Origin: a virus
Strand: one strand, 5' to 3'
IMG/VR virus record: IMGVR_UViG_3300020392_000033
Span: 1-37,882 of that record
Length of the DNA: 37,882 bases
The notes beneath the pieces were generated by a model. That model worked only from the letters and a program-made list of their open reading frames with translations, was not told the DNA's origin and did no database searches. The translations under genes were made by a program, and so were the position numbers. Shown one piece after another: positions 10,575-24,400 of the stretch (positions are counted from its first letter, which is position 1; every line of letters starts with the position of its first letter).

Positions 10575-12475
10575 TGCCAGTTACTAAATTTACTAATCTT
10601 GACTTTGATCAGATTAAAACACAAATAAAGGATTACCTAAGAGCTAATTCAAACTTCACTGACTTTGATTTTGAAGGATCTAACTTCTCAGTCTTAATTG
10701 ATGCACTGGCTTATAATACATACATCTCTGCATTTAACTCAAACCTTGTAGTAAATGAATCATTTTTAGATTCTGCAACACTAAGAGAAAATGTAGTATC
10801 ACTTGCAAGAAATATTGGTTATGTACCCCGTTCTAAGACAGCAGCAAGAGCATCTATAAACTTCACAGTAACTGCAAATACAACGAGTCCTACAATGACT
10901 CTACAACCAGGCCTAGTGTGTGTAGGAAGGCAGAATGACTCAGATATAGTGTTTTCAATCTCAGAGAGTATAGTAGCGAATACAACTGTCACTGCTGGAG
11001 TTGGGGTAGCATCTTTTGGTTCATCTAGTTCACCTATTGATGTATTAGAGGGAACATTTTTAACCTCTCAGTTCGTTGTAGATGGATCTCTAGAGCAACG
11101 TTTCATACTTGATAACTCAAACATCGATACATCATCTATAGTCGCATATGTGGGCACTCCGGGTATCCTAGGTAAGCAATATAAGATGATCGATAATATA
11201 GTTGGAATCAGTTCTATATCAGACACATATTTGATACAAGAAATACAAGACGAGAGATATGAACTTTTATTCGGTGATGGTGTTTTTGGTCGTAAACCTG
11301 AAAACGGTGCAGTAATTACAGTGCAATATGTTGTCACATCAGGTTCTCAGGGTAATGGCCCTGAATTCTTTAACTTTGCAGGTAGTTTTACTGGTGATAA
11401 TGGACAAGTCATCGTTCCTCAATCAATTCCATCTATTAATACAGTCTCTGCTGCATCTAATGGCGGTGACATTGAAAGTGTCGACTCGATTAAGTATTTT
11501 GCACCTAGACTATATTCATCACAATATAGAGCAGTTACAGCAAGAGACTATGAATCAATAGTACAAACTGTATATCCAAACACTGAGAGTGTATCAGTAG
11601 TTGGTGGTGAAGAAGTTGACCCACCACAGTTTGGAACTGTTCTTATTACAATTAAACCAAAGAATGGTGAATTTGTATCTGATTTTGATAAAACACAAAT
11701 TCTTACTAAATTAAAAAGTTACTCATTAACAGGTATCAATCAAAAAATTGTTGATCTCCAAGTTCTATATGTTGAGGTTGAGTCATTTATATACTATGAT
11801 TCAACTAAAGTATCAACGGTGAATGATTTAAAGACAAAGATAGTATCGGCTTTAACAACATACTCTAAATCGGGTGATGTAAATAGATTTGGTGGTAGAT
11901 TTAAATACAGTAAGGTATTAAATGTTGTGGATAATATTGATAAAGCAATTACATCCAACATAACAAGAATTAAAATAAGAAGAAATTTAAATGCTCTTGT
12001 CAATCAGTTTGCTCAATATGAGTTATGTTTTGGTAATCAATTTAATGTAAGACCTGAAGGATTAAATATAAAGAGCACAGGATTTAAAATATTAGGAACG
12101 GTGGAAACTGTATTTTTTACAGATATTCCTAATCAAGATAAATTAACTGGAACTATATCAGTCGTTAGAAAAAATGCAAGTGGTGAAACAATTGTTGTGG
12201 TAAAATCCGCTGGAACAGTTGATTATGTTCATGGTGAAATTAATTTATCTACAATTAATATTATATCTACTGATAAACCAAATAATATTATAGAAGTTCA
12301 GGCATTCCCTGAATCAAATGATGTTATTGGTTTACAAGATCTTTACCTTGATTTTAACATCCCAAGTAGTCAAATAAATATGGTTAAGGATACAATTACA
12401 TCAGGAGAACAAATATCTGGTGTTGGATATAAAGTAACTTCAAGTTATTCTAACGGAGAACTAACAAGAACATGA
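10574..12475 (+). CDS. 6: Baseplate wedge protein gp6 (gpJ-like)
   Basis: A 633-residue protein (T4 gp6 is 660 aa), with the baseplate_J-like N-terminus: FDQIKTQIKDYLRANSNFTD, then F-S-V-L-I-D-A-L-A-Y-N-T-Y and E-S-F-L-D-S-A-T-L-R-E-N-V-V-S-L-A. The middle has a Y-E-L-L-F-G-D-G-V-F-G-R segment typical of the family, then A-R-D-Y-E-S-I-V. gp6 dimers form the continuous inner ring holding the baseplate wedges together. The last codon overlaps the next start (ATGA), so it is coupled to the giant gene. Confidence 0.92.
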   Translation: MPVTKFTNLDFDQIKTQIKDYLRANSNFTDFDFEGSNFSVLIDALAYNTYISAFNSNLVVNESFLDSATLRENVVSLARNIGYVPRSKTAARASINFTVTANTTSPTMTLQPGLVCVGRQNDSDIVFSISESIVANTTVTAGVGVASFGSSSSPIDVLEGTFLTSQFVVDGSLEQRFILDNSNIDTSSIVAYVGTPGILGKQYKMIDNIVGISSISDTYLIQEIQDERYELLFGDGVFGRKPENGAVITVQYVVTSGSQGNGPEFFNFAGSFTGDNGQVIVPQSIPSINTVSAASNGGDIESVDSIKYFAPRLYSSQYRAVTARDYESIVQTVYPNTESVSVVGGEEVDPPQFGTVLITIKPKNGEFVSDFDKTQILTKLKSYSLTGINQKIVDLQVLYVEVESFIYYDSTKVSTVNDLKTKIVSALTTYSKSGDVNRFGGRFKYSKVLNVVDNIDKAITSNITRIKIRRNLNALVNQFAQYELCFGNQFNVRPEGLNIKSTGFKILGTVETVFFTDIPNQDKLTGTISVVRKNASGETIVVVKSAGTVDYVHGEINLSTINIISTDKPNNIIEVQAFPESNDVIGLQDLYLDFNIPSSQINMVKDTITSGEQISGVGYKVTSSYSNGELTRT

Positions 12476-15400
12476 TCGGAACTGGAATAGACAAGCGTAT
12501 ACAAGTTCAGCAAATAATTGAAAGTCAGCTACCTGAGTTTATTAGATCAGAGAGTCCAATAGCTGTTGACTTTTTAAAGCAATATTATATCTCTCAAGAA
12601 CATCATGGCGGTGTTATAGATTTAACTGATAATTTAGATCAATATATCAAACTTGACAACTTGACACCAGAAGTAATTGTTGGTGTGACAACACTTACAT
12701 CTGCAATTACCAATGTTGCTCAAGAATCTATATCTGTATCATCTACAAAAGGTTTTCCAAGTGAGTATGGTCTTTTAAAGATTGATGATGAAATAATCAC
12801 CTACACGGGAATTACAACTAATACATTTACTGGTATTATAAGGGGATTTAGTGGAATAACATCATATACTGATCCTGATAATCAAGGAGAACTTATATTT
12901 TCAACCAGTGATGTTGAAAATCATGCGATAAATTCAAGAGTTGAAAACTTAAGTGTTCTTTTTCTTAAAGAGTTTTACAATAAAACAAAGTCTTATCTCA
13001 CCCCCGGTCTTGAAGATACGACTTTGAATACAAATGTAGATATAAGTAATTTTATAAAAGAATCTAAATCCTTATACAAATCTAAAGGAACTGAGGAGTC
13101 ATTCCGTATTTTATTTAATGTTTTGTACGGAATTACACCTAAAATAATTGATTTAGAAAATTTATTAATAAAACCATCATCAGCTGAATATCTTCGTAGA
13201 GAGGTGATTGTTGCTCAACAGATATCTGGCGATCCTAACAAATTAGTTGGACAAACAATAACAAAATCAACTGATCTCAACACTTCAGGGTCTGTATCTG
13301 AGGTTGAGATTTTTAGTAGATCTGGAAATCTAGGAATAACAACATATTATAAATTAAATTTATTTGTTGGATATAATGAAAGATCTGCAATACAAGGAAT
13401 TTTTACCATTCCGGGTAAAACAAGAGTAATAGAAGATGCTCCAATATCATCCACAACACTCACTGTTGATTCCACAGTTGGGTTTGGAACAACTGGAGTA
13501 GTAATTACAAATGGAGTAAATGGAATTAATACAATTACTTATACTGATAAAACCATAAATCAGTTCTTAAATTGTACTGGTATTGGAAATTCAATAAGAT
13601 CAACAGATGATTTGAGAAGTGATGAATTTATATTTGGTTACGAAAATGGTGATTTAACAAAAAGAGTTGAATTGAGAATTACAGGTGTTTTATCTGATTT
13701 TGAATTATTACCCAGCTCAGGATCAAGTGTAACTCTTGAAGGTGAAAAAATAACAGTAAAAAACCTAGGTGAAGAAATACCTAACCCACAATCTCTAAGT
13801 GATAGAACAAGAAAAACAGTTTTCTTCAATTCATGGATTTATAACACAGCTAGTCGAATTAAAGTTGATATACCCTCAAGTGTAGGTATCAATACAACAA
13901 CATCAACAGTTATACAAAGATCAAATATTGATAAATCTCAACTAAAAAATGGTGATAAAGTATCTATTTTTAGAAGAGGGGAATTGGTACCAGTTCTTAC
14001 AGGTGTAGGAGTAACTGTCAATCTACAGGATATTGATCTAGATAGTACAATCTTTAATGATGGAAATACTGAATATGATATTCAAAGAGAACTTGATAAA
14101 GCATTTGGTGCTGCAGGAGTTGATTTACAATTTGGAAATAATATTATAACTGCAAATGTGCAAAACACATATAATGATCGTGATCAAGATTATTATGTTG
14201 CATCATCTTCGATGCCTTCTTATAGAATTGATAAAACTGTTGTTAAAGCATCTTTAGATGACCCTAAAGAAGATGCATCTGGTATTGGTACTCAACAATT
14301 ATTAGAAAAAAATCCAATCACAGGATTATATTCAAAATTACAATTTGATAATGAAATACCTTTTATAACTGGTGATGCAATAGCATATATTCCAGAAAAT
14401 GATCCTCTCGTTGGATTAGATACTACTGGAGGAGTTTATTTTGCAGAGGTTTTAACTGCACAGAATGGAGCAGACAAGATTTTAAGATTATATCCTTCAA
14501 GATCTTTTATCACTGTTACAAACGTAGATCAATCTGCTCCACCATATCTTGAATTTACCAATCTTGGTATTGGTCAAACTGGATCTCATAAGTTTGTTTT
14601 ACTTAGACATAAAAATGAGGAAATTGGTGTTCAAAAAATATTAAGAAGATTTCCAGCAGATGTTAATATAAAAACTGGTGGTTCATCTAAAACAGATGTA
14701 GGATCAACAGGAATTTTAAAAAATGGTGTTGAAATTGCAAACTATAAATCATTAGATAAAATATTTTTTGGGCCATTATCAGAGTTTAAAATATTAAATC
14801 AAGGAAAAGATTTTGACGTAATTAATCCACCAACTATTAGCGTTCCAAATGCAGGATCAGGAACCACTGCGCTTGTACAACCTGTAATACAAGGCAAATT
14901 AACAGAAATGTTGGTTGATCAACAAAATTTTGATGTTGAAAAAGTTTTGTCAATAAGTATCTCCGGTGGAAATGGATCAGGTGCTATTTTAAAACCAATT
15001 GTTACGAAAAGACAAAGGGAATTGACATTTGATGGTAGATTAAAAAATATCCGTGGAGGAGTTGATCATATTAATGATGTTATAGAATTTTACTATGCAC
15101 ATAATTTACAAAGTGGCGAACCATTAATTTATAGTAATAATGGTCATGCATCTATAGGTATTGGAACTTTTGCGGGATCAAATACTGTTCAAAATAAAAC
15201 TTTGGTAGATGGATCAACTTACTATCCAGAAGTTATTAGTAATTCTAGTATTAAATTATTTGAAAAAGAGACTGATTACTTAGCAGGTATCAACACTATT
15301 GGATTTACTATTGAAAATAAAACAGGAAATCATAAATTTACTCTTCTTAATTTAAAAAATCACGTAAAATCAATAAGAGTTATTGATTCTGGAATAAACT

Positions 15401-18400
15401 ACACAAATAGAAAACTTATAGTCAAACCAGTTGGAATTACAACAGTTGATAATTCTATTAATTTTAAAAATCATGGTTTTGTAACTGGTGATTTAGTGCA
15501 GTATGCACCTTCCAGTGGTGACGCAAATCACGCACCAATAGGATTAGGTGTTACTACGAGATATAGAGTACTCAAATTAGATAATAATAAATTTAGATTA
15601 ATTGATGTTGGTATAGGTGGATTAGATCCTTCATCCAATTTCCTTAGAAGTAATTTTGTAAGAATTTCTGATGTTTCTACTTCAAGTAATCATGAATTTT
15701 TCTTTGAACCAATTGTTGTCAACGTAAACGTTGTTTATTCACCAGTATCTGCAGGTAGAACAGAATCATTAGTTTTAACTCCTAAAATTCGTGGGCCTTT
15801 AGTTGATGCTTACCTTTATGAAAAGGGAACTAATTACGGTTCTAATATTTTAAATTTTGAAAAGAAACCTAATATTAAAATACTTAATGGATCTGGCGCA
15901 GAGTTAAAGGCAGTTGTATTAGATGGTAAAATAATTGGATGTGATGTTAGATTTGGTGGAAAAGATTATACATCAGCACCAGATTTGGATTTAGTCGGTA
16001 TAGGAACTGGAATAGGAGGTAAATTAAGAGCAGTTGTTAATAATGGAAAAATAACAGAAGTTAAAGTGATAAATGCGGGTATTGGATATTCATCATCACC
16101 TCCCGTAAAAATAACACCTAATGGATCTGGATTTATTATTGATAGTTCAGTTAGAGATTTGGATGTTAATAATTTGACACGTTTTGGTGATGAAATATTA
16201 CTTAGAGAATCAAAAACTAATTTACAATATTCAGTTGTCGGATACTCTGGTAAAATACAAACAGCTTTTGATGATTTACCATCTTCACCACAAACACATT
16301 CCCCTATAATAGGTTGGGCATATGATGGAAATCCAATTTATGGGCCTTATGGATATTCAGTGGCAGATGATAACAACTCATTATCAAGAGTCCTTAATTC
16401 AGGATATGTTTTAGATCCTACACTAATTGAAAATAGACCAAGTATATCGAGTTTTGCGTCTGGATTTTTTGTAGAAGATCATGTATTTAAAAATTCAGGA
16501 GACTTAGACCAAAATAATGGTAGATTTTGCAAAACACCAGATTTTCCAAATGGAACTTATGCATACTTTGCAAGCATTTCTTCAGTTAACGCAAATCCTA
16601 CATTCCCATATTTCATAGGTGATACTTATCGATCTAACCCTGTATCTGATAATTTTACCTTAACACAGAGTAATTTTGATTTCAATGAGTCTGAATTAAC
16701 AAGAAATTCTTTACCTTACAAACTTGATGATGATGAAGCTGACTACAATTTTGTAATAGAATCATACGAAATTAATCAACAAACATCAATAATTGAATCA
16801 GTATCCTCTGGTAATATAGATAATTTCCAAATTGTGTCTGCAGGTGATAATTTTAAAGTTGGTGACAGTTTAAACTTCGATAATTCAAATACTAATGGTG
16901 GTGGAGCAGCTGCTCAAGTTTCAAGAATTGAAGGTAAAACTATAGATAATGTAAAAGTTGGAGTAACAACTTATAATGATGTCGTTCTCTTAAAAGGTGG
17001 TGATGGAATTGTATCTGGATTTATTTCAACAACTCATAATTTGAATACAAGTGATGTTGTTGTAATATCTGGATTAACAACAAGTGTTCCTAATTTGACT
17101 GGTTCACACAAGATAGGAGTTAGTTCTGAGAGCACAGTTTTATATAAAGCACTTTCAGCAAGTAATACTGCAGGTATTGTCACAGACATTTATGTGGCCA
17201 CAGTTCCCAACTCAGTATCTGCAGGAAGTAGTATTGGTATTGGAACAGAAAAACTAAGAGTTTTAAATGTTTTTAAGGATAGAAGTATTTTAAGAGTAAA
17301 TAGAGGATTAGTGGGTGCTGCTGATACATCTACATCACATATTCTTGGTGGATTACTTCAAACTATACCACAAACGATAGAACTTTCCTCTCAAGATATT
17401 GGTGAATTTATATCTAAAAAGAATGATATTGTTTACTTTAATCCAAGGGAATCTGTTGGTGTAGCAAATACTGTTGGTAGAACAGTGAGTATTGGTAAAT
17501 CATTTACCATCGGTGAATTATCTGAAGTCATATCAATTCCAGCTAAAGGTATATTCATACCAAATCATCCTTTTAAAGATAATCAAGAAGTAATTTTAAG
17601 AAAACCAACTAACTCTTCAAATCAATTTACCATTGGTTTGGGTGATAGATTCCAAGTTGGTGGTGATTTTAGTTTACCATCTTCAGGAAATAGTCAAACT
17701 GTTTATATCAGAAAATTTTCAGAAGATGTTGTAGGTCTTGCTTTAACTGCAAATACAACTCCAGTATTCTTTAAAAATGGAGATGCTGCTTCATTTGATA
17801 ATTTTGAATATTCAATTGAATCAAATTATGATCAAGTCAAGGGAAAAGTTGAAAGAATTACAGTTAACGTTGGTATTGCTACCGTGTCTGCTGGATCAAC
17901 CCTTCATGGTCTTCAAAACAATGATAATATTAGTTTAAAATTAAGATCTACACAAACAAAAGGTATTGGTGCTGGTGCAACATCAGTTGTGGTGAAATAC
18001 AGTGCTCAAAATGACAAATTACTAATTGATCCAATATCATTTACAAACTCACAGGTTGATACTGATACAATTAATATTGTTAATCATGGATTCAAAACTG
18101 GTCAGAAACTGTTTTATGATGGAGATCCAGCGACTGGTTTAACATCTCAGAGGTCATACTTTGTATATAAAGTTGATAGTGGCAACTTCAAACTAGCTGA
18201 AACTAGATATGATGTTATTAATGAACCTCCTAAAGTTGTCTCTATAACTGCTAATAGTGGTGGAAATCAAGAATTATCATTGATCAATCCAAGGTTAGAA
18301 GTTGTTAGAGATGATAATTTACTTTTTTATGTATCCGATCCTTCTTTAAATGGATATAATTTTAAATTTTATTTTGATTCTGAATTTGAAAATGAATTTG

Positions 18401-21400
18401 TATCCATCGGTTCATCAACTGATTTTGGTGTCACTAGTGTTGGAACAGTGGGTGTTGGGACAAATTCAACCATAACTTTAAATTTTCATAAATCAAACCC
18501 TCAAAAATTATTCTATACACTTGAGAAAACAGGATTCATAAGCACATCCGATCCTGATGTAAAAAATGCTTCAGAAATATTCTACAAAGATAGTGAATAT
18601 AATGGTGATTACGTAGCATTTGGAGTTACAACGGGAGGATTTAACATATCTCTTAATGATGTCCCTGAACAAGGATCATACGCTGTTGGAGCGTCTTCAA
18701 CTATTACCTACGATACATCATCAACAAATACATCTGGTGGTATAAGTCAAATTAATCTCACATCTGGTGGATTTGGATATAAAAATATTCCCGGTGTTTC
18801 TAGTGTCACATCTGTAAATGGATCTGGAGAGAATATTTTATGTTTATCTTCTAATATAAACAATATACAAGATGTTAGAATAACAGATCCCGGTTTTGAT
18901 TATCATTCTGATAAAACTTTACGTCCAGAGGCTAGATTATCTCCAACTGTTACTCTTATAAATTCTGATTCTATAGTTGATATAAAAGTAATAAATGGTG
19001 GTGTTAATTATACAAATGCTCCTGATTTAGTTATCGTAGATCCAGATACTGGAAAGTTGACAGGTGATCAAGGTGTTTTAGAAGTTAACTTATCAGCTAA
19101 CTCAATTTCAAGTGTTGACATACTTGAATCTCCAAGAGGGTTGACATCAAAACCTCAAATTTTAAGAACAATTAATAATACAAACGGATATAAAGTAACT
19201 AATATTCAAAGCAGTAATAGTGGTATTGTTACATGCACTCTTAAAACACCTATAAATGGATTTGCAACTCCTCAATTCTTAGTTGGTGAGCAAGTTTTTG
19301 CAGAGAACATCACAAAAGGAACAGCAGGTGATGGATTTAATTCAGCGGATAATGGATTTAAATTCTTCAAGGTTATTGAATACAACAATACAGATCCTGC
19401 GATTGTGAAATTTGAATTACCCAACTCTGCAACAAATCCCGGAGTAGCAGATCTTGTTCAAAAATTTGCCACATTAATTAAGTTATCCGAGTATCCTCAA
19501 TTTATAACTACACAAAAATCATCAGAATTTAGAACAGGTGAAAAATTAGCTGTTAAAGTCAACAATAATTTTGTCTCAACTGGATTAATAGTTATTGATA
19601 ATAGACCAGATGAATTTGTAAAAATTGAAGGTAGATATGATATAAAAGTTGATGATATAATTAGAGGTGAAAATTCTGGAACAGTTGCAACAATAAACTC
19701 CATTGTTAACAATAAAGGAAGATTTAAAATAGATTACTCCTTAAAACAAAATAAAGGATGGAAAGACGAGATTGGTAGGTTAAGTGAAGACTTTATGGTT
19801 CTTTCTGATAATAATTATTATCAAAATTTATCCTACACAATACAAAGTCCAAAAACTTTTGATGATATAATTGATCCTGTAAATAGATTATTACACACGA
19901 GTGGACTTAAAAACTTTGCAGATTCTGGCATTTCATCAACAGCTAGTGTTGGATTTGGTATTACAAATCAAACTGTTGTTTCTGCAGATGTGATAACAGT
20001 GCAAAGAGTTGATGCTATAAACAATTTTGATTTAGCAAAAGATATTGATACTATTGATAATGGATCAAAATCTAAGTTTATTCAACTTAAAAATACTAAA
20101 TTATCAAACTTCATACAGTGCAACACAAATAGAGTATTAAAAATTGATGATATTAGTTCTCAATTTTCTGATAGTGAAGCAAATTTATCTGGAAATATAT
20201 CTATTCCTTTTGGAGAAACTTTTGCAAGATTTTTAGTGCAATCTAGAAATATCGCTAATGGTGAAATTCAAGTTGATGATGTTGTAATATTTAATGATAA
20301 AACAGATACATTTACATTTGAGAAAAATAGTTTAGTTTCAACCGCATCAACAGTTGTAGATATAGAAGGAAGAACAGTTAATGGCACCAAAAATCTCGTG
20401 ATTTCTCCATTTAATCCTAATGATGATGATATTGATATAAAAGTATATAAAAATAGTTTTAATGATCAAAATATACGAAGTGGAACAGAGTCTATAGGTT
20501 TTGTAAACTTAGTCGGTGTATCAACTGTTGTAAGTGTGGGTACGACTGCAGAACCAATCGCTGCAGGGTCAACTACCATAGTTGATGCGTTTTATGCAAC
20601 GGTAGAGGTTGAGGATATTGTTACAGGTGAGAAAAATCATGTGGATGTTTATGCAACTCATGATGGAACTAATTCGTATTTTAGTGAATATTATGCTGAT
20701 ACAACATCTCAAAATAATTTCTCATCTAATTTTATCGGTACATTTAGATCAAGAATTCATAACAATGTTCTTTCTTTAGATTTTGATAATTCAGTAGGAT
20801 TTACCACGACTGTTAAAATAAATGCTAAAGTCGTAGGAATTAATTCATTAGGTGGTAATGGAACATATAGGTTTAAAGATAACGCTCAACCAGATGGTGC
20901 AGAAAGAACATTGGTATTACAATCTGGTATTACAACAAGAACTAATAGTGCAAACTTTATCTCACTCGATAAAAATATTTTTAGTGCTGTGAGAAGTATT
21001 GTTAGAATAGAATCTGCAACAGCTAGTGCAGTTCATCAAGTTTTAGCAATTAACGATGGCACAGATACACATACAGTTCATTATCCATTTATATCGATAG
21101 GAAGCACATCTGGAATTGGTACATTTTCATCTAATCTTACAGCATCTAATTTCGTAGTTAAATTCCATCCCGATTCAGGAACAGGTAGTCATACTGTTCA
21201 ACATTTTAGTGAGGAATTGTATCGTGATATTGATATTCTCAATAATCCTCCTGATTTAGGTTATGGACGTATAAATGAAACGCTAAGAGTTTTCCAATAT
21301 AATGCAGTTAATGGAACAAGATCTAATAAGAAAAGTTTTGAATTAAAAAATAATGGAACTCCAGTTTATGAGAAAGGATTTGATCCAGAAGATACATCTA

Positions 21401-24400
21401 AATTGAACAGAACCACTGGTGTATTTACAATACCAAATCACTTCTTCTCAGAAAACGAAGAGTTAATTTATACACCTAAATCTACATTTGCTGGAGTAGG
21501 AGCAACTTCATTGAAAAAATCAAACGGATCTGATTTATCTACAACAGTATTTGTTAATAAGATTGATAATAATAGTTTTAGACTTCGTGAATCAAGCGGT
21601 GGTGCAACTGTTACGTTTAATAACGTTGGTGCAGGTAATTCACATCGTTTGACAATGAAAAAACGACTTGAGAAGTCTGTTCTGGTTATTGATGGTATAA
21701 TTCAGTCACCAATGGCTTTCGCTCCTATTACATCAACGTTAGTGAATAATGGAGGAAGTATATCAACCACTAGAACAGATATTTGTGTAAACACAACAAA
21801 CGATATCAATCTTGAGGATAATATTAAATTTGGTAATGAATTTATGAAAGTCACATCTGTGGGATTTGGCACAACATCTTCAGGGCCAGTAACTGGTATT
21901 GGTACGTTTAACATTTTAGGAGTTGAAAGAGGTGTATTAGGAACCGAAGTTGCTACACATAATGATGGTGTGGTAGGAAGAATTCACTCTGGATCATTCA
22001 ACATAGTAAATTCTACAGTGTTCTTTACAGATGCACCTAAAGGAACAAATAATATTGATAGGGATAACTCTGGACTCGAAACTCCTAGATCTGATTTCCA
22101 AGGTAGAACTTATCTAAGAAAAACTTACACGACAAATAGGATATTTGATGATCTGTCGAATCAATTTACCGGAGTTGGTGCAACGTTTAGGATGAAGTCA
22201 AATGGGTCTAATTCAACTGGTATTGCAACCGGTAGTTCATTAGTTCTAATAAATGGTATTTTCCAAAAACCAACCACTGAAAATAATTTGAGTAATAACT
22301 ATGATTTTGTTGGAACATCAACTCAAGATATTGTATTTACAGGAATTTCATCTGCATTAACTGGCAATCAAATCATTGTGCAAGGAGATGTAAATCAGAA
22401 TCAATTACCTAGAGGTGGAAAAATTGTTTCACTTGGATCAACAGGTGGATTAGGAGTTGCACCACTAGTTGGAGCAGCTGTGACTGGTATATTAAATCAA
22501 TTTGGAGGTATCACTGCTGTAGGTATTGGATCTACAGTATATGATCAGTCTGTTTCACCTTCAAGACCACCATCTGGTCTTACATTTGGATCTGGATATA
22601 GACCTGTTGGGGGAACAGTTGCTATTGGTATAACTGATTTGGCATATGAACATAGATTTGTAAGCGCAGGTGTTGGATCGATAAGAACTAATGCATCAGG
22701 AAATAATATATTTGCTGCAACACAAAGAACTGCAACAGATGCATCATATATTTCACATACAGGATTACTAACATTAACAATAGCAGGTCATGGATTAAGT
22801 GCTGGTAACTTTGTTGGTATTGACACTGGAAGTCTTGTGTTTACATGTTCAAGAGATAATTTCCAATCTAATCATGCGTATCCTCGTGCAATCTCAAAAA
22901 CAACAGGTTTACCCGATCCAGTGGCAGGTATAGCAACTGTAATTACTGCAGTAACTACAAATACCATAACCGCTTTCATTGGATTTGGTGGAGGAGCAGG
23001 AACTGGTGCTTCATTAACAGGTAACATTGGTGTTGGTGGAACATTAGATATTAATGTGAGTGCAGCTGGAACAAATTATGTTAACCCTAGATTCCAATTC
23101 CCTGAACCAACATATTCAAATATGGAAGTTATTGGTGTATCAAGAAATGGTGTGCCGGGAACAACTACAGGGTCAAATCTTCTTGTGACACTGAATGTTG
23201 GTTCTAGTTCAACAGTTGGTATTGGATCCACATTATTCACAATAGAGTCATTTGAGATTGCAAGGGAGGGACACTCTTTCAAACGAGGTGATAAATTTAA
23301 ACCAGTTGGTCTTGTTACTGCAAGAGGAGCAACATTAGAAGACTTTACATTAGAGGTGACAGAAATTTATAATGATAAGTTCTCCTCATGGGAATTTGGG
23401 GAGTTTGATTATATTGATCCAATTGATAACTTACAGGATGGTGAGAGAACAAGGTTCCCACTACGTATCAATGGCGAGTTATTAAGTTTTGATGTTGGAA
23501 GTAATAGTGACTCTCAATTAATTGTAATGAGTAATTTACTTGCAATATATGTAAATGGAGTATTACAGGAGCCTGGTGAAGCATATGTATTTGATGGTGG
23601 AACAACATTTGAATTTACAACTGCACCAGAACCAAATGATAATATTTCAGTATTCTTCTATAAGGGAACTTCCTCTGAAGATGTTACAGAAATTAATGCA
23701 GTTGAAACTATTAAAGAGGGTGATGTAGTTCAATTAAAGGCAAATAATGATACTTCAACATTAACAAATGCAAATACTAGACTGTTAATAGATTTAGAAC
23801 AACGTAAAAGAACAGTTTCAGGTATCACTACTACTGATACATTTGAAACTGAAATTTACACTGGAGTTGGTATTAACGACTCCGCAACTGATAAACCACT
23901 TACATGGATTAAACAAAAAATTGATAAAGTTGTAAATGGTATTGTAGTTTCAAAGGCAAGAGACTCAATTGAACCATTAATATTCCCAACAGCCAGAATT
24001 ATTGGTGACATAGGTGCTGGAACAACTGACAGAATTTATGTTGATGATGCTGATTTCTTTGAGTATGAAAAGGATGAGGATTCTCAAGTAAACTCTATTG
24101 ATGTGTCTGCATTAGTTGTAAATGATACCAATCCAGTATCTGCTTCATTGTCAGCAACGGTCTCTGGTGTAGGAACTATATCTGCTATCACAGTTGTAAG
24201 TGGAGGAAGTGGATATGTCGGTAATACAACCTCTGTGCATATCTCACAACCACCAGTTCCTATGAAAGTTTCTCCAATCGCAACTGGAATTGGATCAACT
24301 GCTGTTGCAACAGCAAATATAACAAACGGTGTAATTGCATCAGTTACGGTGAACAGTGGTGGTGTAGGTTACTCTCAATCCATACTTCCAAAAGCAATTG

